Of a stretch of 19,343 bases of DNA, positions 1-6,247 are shown piece after piece; positions within the stretch are counted from its first letter, which is position 1; each line of letters starts with the position of its first letter. The stretch lies in the NCBI GenBank assembly GCA_021816565.1, contig JAKAXN010000047.1, positions 1-19,343 of the forward strand. Reading direction: 5' to 3'. The notes beneath the pieces were generated by a model that saw only the letters and a list, made by a program, of their open reading frames with translations, was not told where the DNA came from and made no database searches. A program made the position numbers and the translations under genes. Source of the stretch: Actinomycetes bacterium. Its GTDB lineage: Bacteria > Actinomycetota > Acidimicrobiia > Acidimicrobiales > Palsa-688.

Positions 1-336
1 GTAGAAGTTGGCGTCTCCGTAGGAGAAGATGCCTCCGTCTGATGCGACGAGCCAGTAGCCGTGGCCGTCGGGGGTGGCGGCCATGCCCACCACCGGTCTG
101 GCCAGGGCGTCACCGGAGGGATCGCCGAAGGTCGGGGCGCCCCCGAAGGCCGTGACCGCGCCCCCGGCGGTCACCGTCCAGCCCCCACCGGAGGGATCGG
201 AGGCCACTGCCACGACACTGTTGGCGGCGCTGGCCCCGGTGGCCGGTTGAGCGATGAGCGCGACGGCCGCCGAGGTGAGCGCTGCCGCTGTGAGGATGGC
301 GGCACCGCGGTGCCCCATCGGTTGAGTTGTCCGCAC
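1..336 (-). CDS. Secreted GYWLVASDGG-repeat protein, N-terminal part (runs off left edge)
   Basis: Read on the minus strand from 336 to the window edge, this frame stays open. It gives a hydrophobic signal peptide (AAILTAAALTSAAVALIAQPA followed by TGASA, a plausible signal-peptidase site). After it come two beta-propeller-like segments, one containing TAFGGAPTFGD and one containing GHGYWLVASDGGIFSYGDA. The second is the hallmark repeat of large secreted actinobacterial proteins of unknown function; such proteins usually carry many copies. Only about 112 residues are visible. The start is a choice between GTG at 336, with GGGAGAA about 8 bases upstream, and ATG at 318, which has no clear ribosome site; I prefer 336. 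The gene lies downstream of the sigma/anti-sigma pair but is separated from it by two strong hairpins, so it is probably transcribed separately. The repeat type is certain; the function is unknown. Confidence 0.8.
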   Translation of the reverse strand, partial: MRTTQPMGHRGAAILTAAALTSAAVALIAQPATGASAANSVVAVASDPSGGGWTVTAGGAVTAFGGAPTFGDPSGDALARPVVGMAATPDGHGYWLVASDGGIFSYGDANFY

Positions 337-363
337 GCCTGGCTTCTCCCAGCTCTCTGCCGG

Positions 364-391
364 CTGCCCCGGTCGCAGACGACCGGGGCAG
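364..391 (-). terminator. Perfect 12-bp hairpin, probable terminator
   Basis: Arms CTGCCCCGGTCG (364-375) and CGACCGGGGCAG (380-391) pair perfectly around the tetraloop CAGA. The hairpin lies downstream of the anti-sigma-like gene on the minus strand and just upstream of the secreted-repeat gene. No T-tract follows, which is common in high-GC actinobacteria. It could instead be a 5'-UTR structure of the secreted-repeat gene. Confidence 0.6.
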
Positions 392-434
392 GCCCCGCTG
401 TTCAGGCTCCGCCGTCCGGCCGTCTGGGGACGCG

Positions 435-471
435 CCGGGAGCCGGCCAGCACCGTACCGGCCGGCTCCCGG
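435..471 (-). terminator. Perfect 13-bp hairpin, probable terminator of the sigma/anti-sigma operon
   Basis: Arms CCGGGAGCCGGCC (435-447) and GGCCGGCTCCCGG (459-471) pair perfectly with an 11-base loop. The hairpin sits 114 bases after the stop of the minus-strand anti-sigma-like gene and is the first strong hairpin met by that transcript. The 337-584 gap holds this and the 364-391 hairpin; I see no gene in it. Confidence 0.6.
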
Positions 472-584
472 GGTCCAGCTAGGGCCGAAAGTCCCTCCGT
501 GGCGATCCGGCGGCCCCGGGAGTTCCCGGTCCGGCGGTCATGCGAGCGGAGGAGGTTGGCGGAGCGATGTGCTCCGGGTCGGGG

Positions 585-1532
585 CTACCGGCCGGGGTGG
601 GCGACCGGAGCACCGCCGGTGGCGGCTGTCGAGCTGCCGGCTGTCGAGCTGCCGGCTGTCGAGCTGCCGGCTGTCGAGCCGACCGAGATGCCACCGGTCG
701 GGGCCGACCCGGAGACGGGGATCGAGACGGGGATGTCCACGGTGGGGGCGCTACCCGACCCGGTCGTCGCGCCGCTGCCGGCGGTGCTCTGGGAGCTGGT
801 CCCGGCCGGCGGCCCGCTCGGGTGGTTGGTGGCCTGGCTGCCGGGGTTGGCGGGGGTGGGGACCGACACGGGGGCGTGTCCGGCGGCCGGGGTGGAGTTG
901 GCGGTGTCGAGGCCGGTGCTGGACTGGGAGCCGGGGTTGGCCGGCGGGCCGCTCGGGTGGCTGGTGGTCTGGCCGCCCGGTGCCGGAACGGTCGGGGTGC
1001 TGCCGGAGGGCCGGGCGGGGGTCTGGACGGTGGTGCCGTCGGTCGGCAGCTGCACCGGGAGGACGGCCCCCACGGCGTGCGACACGGCATTCTGGACCGG
1101 CGCCGGGAGGGCCCCGGCGGCGGCGCCGGCGGTAACCGCCCCGGCGGCCACGGCGGCGGCCAGGCCGGCCTTGGCTGCGGCGCTGGCCATGCCGACCTTG
1201 GTGAACATGGCGGTCAGGAACGAGGATGTGGCCACTAGAGGTCTTCTCCATTTCGGTAGCCCGGACGCCTCGGCTCGAGGCCCGGTGGCTTTGCTTGCTG
1301 CCGTCGCCGGCAGGTCGCCCTTGTCGATGGTGAGACCGTCGGCCAGGATCCGGGCCAGTTCCCCCGTGGGGGTGGGGACCGGACCCTGGGCCCACGCCCG
1401 GACCGAATGGGCGAAGGCCGCCAGGTCCTCTTCGCCGGGAACCGGATTCCCGGAGAAGAGGTCCTCGACGCTCCTGTCGCTCAGCGGTCGGGGCTTGCGC
1501 ATCTCGTAGGGGTAATCGTCGTCACCTCTCAC
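585..1532 (-). CDS. Membrane-anchored anti-sigma-like protein with Pro/Ser/Thr-rich tail
   Basis: A 315-residue protein starting at GTG 1532, which overlaps the stop of the ECF sigma gene by 4 bases (GTGA), so the two are translationally coupled. Residues 1-100 are soluble and charged (LSDRSVEDLFSGNPVPGEEDLAAF and onward) and would face the cytoplasm. About residues 120-142 form an Ala/Gly-rich membrane segment. From about 160 to the end the chain is low-complexity Pro/Ser/Thr/Gly. It contains two copies of a HPSGPPA-containing block and a 15-bp tandem repeat encoding STAGS units, as expected for a disordered extracytoplasmic or wall-spanning region. The position and topology match anti-sigma factors of the actinobacterial SigD/RsdA kind: N-terminal sigma-binding segment, one TM helix, outer domain. 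No zinc HxxxCxxC anti-sigma motif is visible. The anti-sigma role is inferred from context, not from a recognised domain. Confidence 0.7.
   Translation of the reverse strand: MRGDDDYPYEMRKPRPLSDRSVEDLFSGNPVPGEEDLAAFAHSVRAWAQGPVPTPTGELARILADGLTIDKGDLPATAASKATGPRAEASGLPKWRRPLVATSSFLTAMFTKVGMASAAAKAGLAAAVAAGAVTAGAAAGALPAPVQNAVSHAVGAVLPVQLPTDGTTVQTPARPSGSTPTVPAPGGQTTSHPSGPPANPGSQSSTGLDTANSTPAAGHAPVSVPTPANPGSQATNHPSGPPAGTSSQSTAGSGATTGSGSAPTVDIPVSIPVSGSAPTGGISVGSTAGSSTAGSSTAGSSTAATGGAPVAHPGR
626..679. repeat. 15-bp tandem repeat, about 3.6 copies, inside the anti-sigma-like gene
   Basis: The unit CTGTCGAGCTGCCGG occurs at 626-640, 641-655 and 656-670, with a partial copy at 671-679. The copies are identical, and the unit length is a multiple of three, so copy-number change keeps the frame. 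On the coding (minus) strand it encodes repeated S-T-A-G-S. It is a likely slippage site that changes the length of the extracellular tail. Confidence 0.9.
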
Positions 1533-2113
1533 CGGGATACGCCCTCCTCGAAGTTCTCGTTCTGCAATTCCTTTCTGAGAAATGCCATGGCCCGGTGCTG
1601 CAGCGCCTTGACCGCGCCGGTGGACTTACCGAGCGCCTCCGCCGTCTCCTCCAGGCCCAGGTCCGCCACCAGCCGCAGCAGCACCACGTCGCGCTGGTCG
1701 GGGGAGAGCCGCCCGCACAGGTCCAGGACCGCTTCGGTCCCCAGACGGTCCATCACCTCGCCCTCGGCATCGGCGCCTCCCGGACGGTCGGCCACCGCCT
1801 CGAATCCCTCCGGCGCCGGCCTCCGGGACCGGCGCCGGCGGTCGTCGAGCACCCGGCGGTGGGCGATGGCGAACACCCATGACCTGAAGCCACCGGCGTC
1901 ACCGGTGAAGCCTCCCAGGTTGCGGAACGCCCCGAGGAACACCTCACTCGAGAGGTCCTCGGGGTCCTCAACCCCCTGGAGCCGGAGGTAGCCGACCACA
2001 GCGGGTGCCATAGACCGGTACAGGGACTCCAGGGCCCAGCCCGCACCGACCTGCGCCGCGGCCAGCACGTCGGTGAACGCCTCCGCCGACAGTTGCGAGC
2101 CGCGACCAGCCAT
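1529..2113 (-). CDS. ECF-type sigma-70 factor
   Basis: A 194-residue RNA polymerase sigma factor. Region 2 spans about residues 25-95 (ALESLYRSMAPAVVGYLRL, then DLSSEVFLGAFRNL, then FRSWVFAIAHRRVLDDRRRR, the core-binding and -10 recognition helices). Region 4 spans about 126-182 (RLSPDQRDVVLLRLVADLGLEETAEALG, then STGAVKALQHRAMAFLRK, the -35 helix-turn-helix). There is no region 3 and no long N-terminus, which fits the ECF class. Its stop overlaps the start of the anti-sigma-like protein, so the pair is one operon. The ATG at 2113 has no ribosome site; TACCCC lies 7 bases upstream, a near match to the TANNNT box seen before other leaderless genes here. The subclass resembles SigD-like factors, but that is only a guess from context. 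Confidence 0.92.
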   Translation of the reverse strand: MAGRGSQLSAEAFTDVLAAAQVGAGWALESLYRSMAPAVVGYLRLQGVEDPEDLSSEVFLGAFRNLGGFTGDAGGFRSWVFAIAHRRVLDDRRRRSRRPAPEGFEAVADRPGGADAEGEVMDRLGTEAVLDLCGRLSPDQRDVVLLRLVADLGLEETAEALGKSTGAVKALQHRAMAFLRKELQNENFEEGVSR

Positions 2114-2293
2114 ACCAGTCGGGGTATCGACCGGATCGCCCGGAGGTTGACCGCTTCCCTCCAGGATCGGACCAATCAGCCATATCCGAAAGGGGTGACC
2201 CGAGGGTCATCCACGCCCTGTGGTCAATTCCCGAGGCCTCCCGAACGGACCGCCGGACCGGCCGCCGATCGGCCGGCGGCCAGCCTGGCGACC

Positions 2294-2299
2294 TACGTT
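2294..2299 (+). promoter_or_regulatory. -10 box for a leaderless transcript
   Basis: TACGTT matches the actinobacterial TANNNT -10 consensus and ends 6 bases before the ATG at 2306, so transcription would start at or next to the start codon. No Shine-Dalgarno sequence precedes this ATG. Confidence 0.5.
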
Positions 2300-2305
2300 G
2301 AGTTC

Positions 2306-3214
2306 ATGGACGACTTCCGCCTGCCTCCCATAGGTGTATGGACCGGGACCCTCGACTTCGTGCCGCTCTCGCAGTCACAGGAACTGGCCGCCGAACTCGA
2401 GGATCTCGGCTACGGGGCCGTGTGGCTGCCCGAGGTCGCCGGCCGGGACGTCATCCTGCACATGGGGATGCTGCTGGCCGCCACCCGGCGTATGACCCTC
2501 GCCACCGGTATAGCCAGCATCTGGGCCCGTGACGCCGTGACCATGACGGGTGGGGTGAAGGCGCTGACCGAGGCGTTCCCCGAGCGGGTCGTCCTCGGCC
2601 TCGGGGTCAGCCACCACACCCTGGTCGAGGGCCTGCGGGGGCATACCTACCAGAAGCCCCTGGCCGCCATGCGCTCCTACCTCGACGCCATGGACGCCTC
2701 CCCCTACACAGCGGCGCGCCCGACCACTCCCGTGAGGAGGGTGCTGGCCGCCCTCGGGCCCAGGATGCTGGAGCTGGCCGCGGAGCGTACCGACGGGGCC
2801 CACAACTACCTGGTCCCGCCCGAGCACACCGCCCGGGCCCGCCAGGCCCTCGGAGCGGGCCCCCTGCTCTGCCCCGAGCAGGCTGTGCTGCTGGAGACGG
2901 ACCCCCAACGGGCCCGGGACATCGGCCGCAGGCACACCGCCGTCTACGTACGTCTGCCCAACTACCAGAACAACCTGCGCCGTCTGGGCTTCGACGAGGA
3001 CGACTTCGCCGACGGTGGCAGTGACCGGCTGGTGGACTCCATCGTGGCGTGGGGGGACATGGACGCCGTGGTCTCGAGGGTGCAGGCCCACTTCGACGCC
3101 GGTGCCGACCATGTGAGCATCCAGGCCCTCACCGATGGTCCCCGCGACATGCCGGTCCAGGCCTGGAGGGATATGGCTCCCGCCCTGAAGGAGATCCGAA
3201 CCACGGCGCGCTGA
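2306..3214 (+). CDS. LLM-class F420-dependent oxidoreductase (TIGR03620-like)
   Basis: A 302-residue luciferase-like TIM-barrel oxidoreductase. Characteristic pieces are IGVWTGTLD near the start, the YGAVWLPE strand at about 36-43, LLAATRRMTLATGIASIWARD at about 56-76, FPERVVLGLGVSHHTLVEGLRG at about 91-112 and a LGPRMLELAAERTDGAHNYLVPP block in the middle. This is the pattern of the MSMEG_4141-type family, which uses coenzyme F420 as hydride carrier; the substrate is not predictable. The frame is open further upstream to 2093, but that extension overlaps the divergent sigma gene. ATG 2306 gives the family-like N-terminus and has a -10 box 6 bases upstream. It is followed 46 bases later by the SRPBCC gene, which has its own promoter-like box. 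Confidence 0.9.
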   Translation: MDDFRLPPIGVWTGTLDFVPLSQSQELAAELEDLGYGAVWLPEVAGRDVILHMGMLLAATRRMTLATGIASIWARDAVTMTGGVKALTEAFPERVVLGLGVSHHTLVEGLRGHTYQKPLAAMRSYLDAMDASPYTAARPTTPVRRVLAALGPRMLELAAERTDGAHNYLVPPEHTARARQALGAGPLLCPEQAVLLETDPQRARDIGRRHTAVYVRLPNYQNNLRRLGFDEDDFADGGSDRLVDSIVAWGDMDAVVSRVQAHFDAGADHVSIQALTDGPRDMPVQAWRDMAPALKEIRTTAR

Positions 3215-3248
3215 GCGGACGGCCCAGTCCCAGCGGCCCGGCCTGGTC

Positions 3249-3254
3249 TAGGTT
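3249..3254 (+). promoter_or_regulatory. -10 box for a leaderless transcript
   Basis: TAGGTT (TANNNT) ends 6 bases before the GTG at 3261, with no ribosome site between. The geometry is the same as at 2294-2299. Confidence 0.45.
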
Positions 3255-3260
3255 GGGCCG

Positions 3261-3734
3261 GTGCACGGATCGGTGACAGTTGACATGGCCGCTGACGTCG
3301 AAACGGTCTGGTCCCTGGTGAGCGACATCACCAGGATCGGGTCGTACAGCCCTGAGACGTTCGAGGCGGAGTGGCTGGACGGGGCCGACGGGCCGGCCGT
3401 GGGGGCCAGGTTCCGGGGGCACGTCAAACGCAACGGTCGGGGCCCGGTCTACTGGACCCTGTGCGTGGTGACCGCCTGCGACCCGGGCCGGGAGTTCGCC
3501 TTCGACGTGATGGTCAACGGCAGGGCCGTCAACACCTGGCGCTACGAGATGACGGGGACCGAGGGCGGCACTTCGGTCACGGAATCGTTCCAGCTGCCGC
3601 CGAACCTTCCGACGAGGATCTACTGGGCCATGTTCGGGCGGGCCCGGGGAAGGACCAACGAGCGGGGTATGCGCCAGACCCTGGAAGCCATGAGGGCGGT
3701 TGCCGAGTCGTCGCCGTCCCCGGCCGGGGGCTGA
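3261..3734 (+). CDS. SRPBCC (START-like) family protein
   Basis: A 157-residue helix-grip protein. The N-terminal VTVDMAADVETVWSLVSDITRIGSYSPETFEAEWLDG is typical of the polyketide cyclase/dehydrase-like SRPBCC group. It is followed by the strands GARFRGHVKRNGRGPVYWTLCVVTACDPGREFAFDV and the WRYEMTGTEGGTSVTESFQLP segment, and ends with a long C-terminal helix. Such proteins bind a hydrophobic ligand in a deep pocket; the ligand cannot be read from sequence. The start is GTG 3261, fixed by the TANNNT box 6 bases upstream. It lies between an F420 oxidoreductase and an acyl-CoA ligase/SDR pair, which suggests a role in handling a lipid-like or aromatic substrate. Its 3' end converges with the SDR gene at 18 bases. 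Confidence 0.85.
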   Translation: MHGSVTVDMAADVETVWSLVSDITRIGSYSPETFEAEWLDGADGPAVGARFRGHVKRNGRGPVYWTLCVVTACDPGREFAFDVMVNGRAVNTWRYEMTGTEGGTSVTESFQLPPNLPTRIYWAMFGRARGRTNERGMRQTLEAMRAVAESSPSPAGG

Positions 3735-3752
3735 CCGGCGGGCTCGAGCCGC

Positions 3753-4556
3753 TCAGAAGACGGTGTAGCCGCCGTCGACCACCACGGTGTCGCCGGTGTG
3801 GAAAGAGAGGCGCGGGTCGCAGAGGAAGGCTCCGACCGCCTCGAAATCGTGCAGGGTGGCCCAGCGGCGCACCGGTGTGCGCCGGGTGGTCACCTCCACG
3901 AAGTTGGGCACCCGGCGGGCGGACTCGGTCAGCTCGGTCTCGGTCCAGCCGGGCGTGAGGGTGTTGCACCGGACGCCGTGGCGGGCCAGTTCCACGGCCA
4001 GACCCCGCATCACAGCCGTCATGGCGGTCTTGCTGGCGGCGTAGTGCTCGCCCCCGGGCGCGCCGTGGATGGCGGAGGTGGACGACACGCCGACCAGGGC
4101 TCCTCCGCGGCCCTGCCGGACCAGCTGCGAGGCTGCCGACCGCAGGCACAGGAAGGCCCCGTCCAGGTTGACGGCCATGACCGCCCGCCACTCCTCCAGC
4201 GACATGTCCACGAACGGGCGGTGCGAGGACGTGCCGGCGTTGGCCACCAGGCCGTCCAGGCGGCCGAAGTGCTCCAGAGTCTGGCGCATGCACTGCTCCA
4301 CTGAATCCTCGTCGGCGACGTCGCAGCGGAGGCCGATGGCCTCGGCTCCGAGGTCCCGTAGCTCCGCCGTCGCGGCGTCGTTGCGGTCGGGACGGCGGGC
4401 CCATACGGCCACCGAGCCGCCGGCCCGGGCCACCCCCCGGGCTATCCCCAGCCCGATGCCGGAGTTGCCGCCGGTCACGACCACCACCCGGCCGGTGAGG
4501 TCGATCACCGGGGACCCGGCTCGGGGGGAGCCCGTCGTGTCTTCGCCTGTCCCCAC
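3753..4556 (-). CDS. Short-chain dehydrogenase/reductase (SDR)
   Basis: A classical SDR of 267 residues. It has the cofactor motif TGGNSGIG at 28-35, NAG at 106-108, catalytic Ser159, Tyr172 and Lys176 (YAASK), then PGWTETEL and the C-terminal VVVDGGYTVF. An Arg-rich segment after beta-2 (WARRPDRND) suggests NADP(H) preference, which is an inference. The predicted reaction is oxidation or reduction of a hydroxyl/keto group; the substrate is unknown. GTG 4556 is the longest start. A later GTG at about 4508 (VIDLTGR) would remove a non-conserved 16-residue leader and may be the true start. It is divergent from the acyl-CoA ligase and convergent with the SRPBCC gene. Confidence 0.92.
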   Translation of the reverse strand: MGTGEDTTGSPRAGSPVIDLTGRVVVVTGGNSGIGLGIARGVARAGGSVAVWARRPDRNDAATAELRDLGAEAIGLRCDVADEDSVEQCMRQTLEHFGRLDGLVANAGTSSHRPFVDMSLEEWRAVMAVNLDGAFLCLRSAASQLVRQGRGGALVGVSSTSAIHGAPGGEHYAASKTAMTAVMRGLAVELARHGVRCNTLTPGWTETELTESARRVPNFVEVTTRRTPVRRWATLHDFEAVGAFLCDPRLSFHTGDTVVVDGGYTVF

Positions 4557-4606
4557 TGTCGCAGCCCCCCGGATCTCCCTCGGTCAAGCCCGATGACGCT
4601 ATCCCT

Positions 4607-4645
4607 CCGCCGGCGGCGGCTCAACCGGTGCTCCGCCGCCGGCGG
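4607..4645. other. 13-bp perfect hairpin in the SDR/acyl-CoA ligase divergent region
   Basis: Arms CCGCCGGCGGCGG (4607-4619) and CCGCCGCCGGCGG (4633-4645) are exact reverse complements around a 13-base loop. The element ends 22 bases before the -10 box of the acyl-CoA ligase. It could be an operator, a roadblock or an insulating terminator for antisense reading. It could also arise by chance in 80% GC sequence. Confidence 0.45.
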
Positions 4646-4667
4646 CTGCGCCGGCCCGGCCGGCGGT

Positions 4668-4673
4668 TACCCT
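4668..4673 (+). promoter_or_regulatory. -10 box for a leaderless transcript
   Basis: TACCCT (TANNNT) ends 7 bases before ATG 4681. There is no Shine-Dalgarno sequence upstream of this ATG, which fits a leaderless mRNA. Confidence 0.45.
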
Positions 4674-4680
4674 GCCGGCC

Positions 4681-6129
4681 ATGGCGATGATCTCCTACTC
4701 GAGGCGGCTGAGCGACCTGGCCGGGGCGGGCCCCGACCGGCCGGCCATCACCTGCGGGGACGACAGCCTCACACGGGCCGGGCTGGAATCCGAGGCCAAC
4801 CGCCTGGCCCGCGACCTCGCTGCAGGCGGGGTCGGGGTGGGCGACATGGTGACCATCGCCCTTCCCAACTCGACCGGGTGGTTCGTCGCGGTGGCCGCCT
4901 GCTGGAAGATCGGGGCCACTCCCCAGCCGGTGTCGTCCCGCCTCCCGGAGCGGGAGTTGCAGGCCATCCTGGAGCTGGCCGACCCGAAGGTGGTGATCGG
5001 CGTCGACCCCGGAATGGCCCCCGGCCGCCGGGTGCTGCCGGCCGGTTACCGGCCCGGGCCGGAGTTCTCTTCCGACCCGCTCCCCGACGTCACCTCCCCG
5101 GCGTGGAAGGCTCCGACCTCGGGCGGGTCGACCGGCCGACCCAAGCTGATCGTCTCGGGTGACCCGGCCAGCTACGACGATGGTGCCCCGCCCGTCTTCG
5201 CCAGCCCCGACGGCTGCATGGTCATGCCCGGTCCGCTGTACCACAACGGACCGATCGTCTGGTCCTGCTCGGCGTGGCTGGCGGGCAGTCACGTGGTGGT
5301 CCTGCCCCGCTTCGACGCAGAGGCGACCCTGGCCGCGGTGGACCGGTACCGGGCCGACGTGATCTACCTGGTGCCGACCATGATGAAGCGGATCTGGCGC
5401 CTGCCCGAGGAGGTCCGGGCGTCCTACGACGTGTCCTCGCTGCGGGCGGTGTGGCACCTGGCCGAGCCGTGCCCGGAGTGGTTGAAGCAGAACTGGATCG
5501 ACTGGCTGGGCCCGGAGCGGATCCTCGAGCTGTACGCCGGCACCGAGGCCCAAACCGCCACCATCATCACCGGGACCGAATGGCTGGCCCATCGCGGCTC
5601 GGTCGGCCGACCGGCGCCGGGCACCGTGATGGTCGCGGACCCCGACGGTCGCGAGCTGCCCCCGGGGGAGAAAGGGGAGGTCTGGATGCGCAGCCTGCGG
5701 GATCGCCCCACCTACCGTTACGTGGGCGCCACCGCCCGTACCCGCGAAGGCGGCTGGGAGTCGCTCGGCGACATGGGCTGGCTCGACCGGGACGGCTACC
5801 TCTACCTCGGGGACCGCATGCAGGACATGATCCTCACCGGCGGGGCCAACGTCTACCCGGCCGAGGTGGAAGCGGTCCTGCAGGAGCACCCGGCGGTCCG
5901 GTCGTGCGCGGTCATCGGCCTGCCCCATGACGACCTGGGCCGGTCGGTCCACGCCATCGTGGAGGCCGACCCGGCGGCGGTCACCGTCACCGATCTGCTG
6001 GCCTTCATGGGGGAGCGGCTGGCCCGTTACAAGGTCCCCCGTTCGCTCGAGTTCACCGACCGACCGCTTCGCGACGATGCCGGCAAGGTCCGCCGGGCGG
6101 CTCTGCTGGCGGAGCGCACCCACTCCTGA
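4681..6129 (+). CDS. AMP-binding acyl-CoA ligase
   Basis: A 482-residue ANL-superfamily adenylating enzyme. It activates a carboxylic acid as acyl-AMP and transfers it to CoA. Visible motifs are the P-loop TSGGSTGRPK at 146-155, MPGPLYHNGPI (A4-like), ELYAGTEAQ (A5), the hinge region GDMGWLDRDGYLYLGDRMQDMILTGGANVYPAEVE (A7-A8), and the catalytic Lys469 in DDAGKVRR near the end (A10). The short N-terminus and the SGGSTGRPK loop resemble the bile-acid-CoA-ligase-like (BaiB) and steroid or cyclic-acid ligases more than medium-chain FadD enzymes; the substrate is not proven. It has its own promoter and is divergent from the SDR. Together with the F420 oxidoreductase and SRPBCC protein it suggests catabolism of a cyclic or lipid-like acid. 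Confidence 0.92.
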   Translation: MAMISYSRRLSDLAGAGPDRPAITCGDDSLTRAGLESEANRLARDLAAGGVGVGDMVTIALPNSTGWFVAVAACWKIGATPQPVSSRLPERELQAILELADPKVVIGVDPGMAPGRRVLPAGYRPGPEFSSDPLPDVTSPAWKAPTSGGSTGRPKLIVSGDPASYDDGAPPVFASPDGCMVMPGPLYHNGPIVWSCSAWLAGSHVVVLPRFDAEATLAAVDRYRADVIYLVPTMMKRIWRLPEEVRASYDVSSLRAVWHLAEPCPEWLKQNWIDWLGPERILELYAGTEAQTATIITGTEWLAHRGSVGRPAPGTVMVADPDGRELPPGEKGEVWMRSLRDRPTYRYVGATARTREGGWESLGDMGWLDRDGYLYLGDRMQDMILTGGANVYPAEVEAVLQEHPAVRSCAVIGLPHDDLGRSVHAIVEADPAAVTVTDLLAFMGERLARYKVPRSLEFTDRPLRDDAGKVRRAALLAERTHS

Positions 6130-6166
6130 CCGCGCCCGTCCCACGTCCCGGCGTCGGGGATCCGGC

Positions 6167-6192
6167 GTTTCGCGACGAGGCGCAGCGGGAAC
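6167..6192 (+). promoter_or_regulatory. Candidate sigma-B/F-type promoter
   Basis: GTTT (6167-6170), 16 bases, then GGGAAC (6187-6192). The actinobacterial SigF consensus is GTTT-N14-17-GGGTAT, so the -35 and spacing fit and the -10 matches at four of six positions. It lies 52 bases before the sigma-B/F-type gene, which is where an autoregulated promoter would be expected. Confidence 0.4.
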
Positions 6193-6211
6193 GTTAGCGG
6201 CAGGTAAGCAC

Positions 6212-6247
6212 ATGATCGAGGTGGAGCACGGAGGTTCGCGGCGGTGA
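6212..6247 (+). CDS. Possible 11-codon leader ORF overlapping the sigma gene start
   Basis: ATG 6212 opens MIEVEHGGSRR and stops at TGA 6245-6247, which overlaps the GTG (6244) and ATG (6247) starts of the sigma gene. A weak AGG lies 7 bases before the ATG, and the GGAGG for the sigma gene lies inside this ORF. It may couple sigma translation to upstream ribosome passage, or it may be chance. Confidence 0.3.
   Translation: MIEVEHGGSRR

Noticed and set aside
626..679. Short tandem repeat considered as a CRISPR array
   Set aside because: The copies are head-to-tail without spacers and lie inside a coding frame.
61..1509. A 482-codon open frame on the plus strand
   Set aside because: It is antisense to the secreted-repeat and anti-sigma-like genes, crosses both hairpins, and has low-complexity Pro/Ala/Gly composition without domains.
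3719..3748. Palindromes CCCCGGCCGGGG and GGCTCGAGCC between the SRPBCC and SDR genes
   Set aside because: They have no loop, so they cannot form terminator hairpins, and short GC palindromes are expected by chance here.
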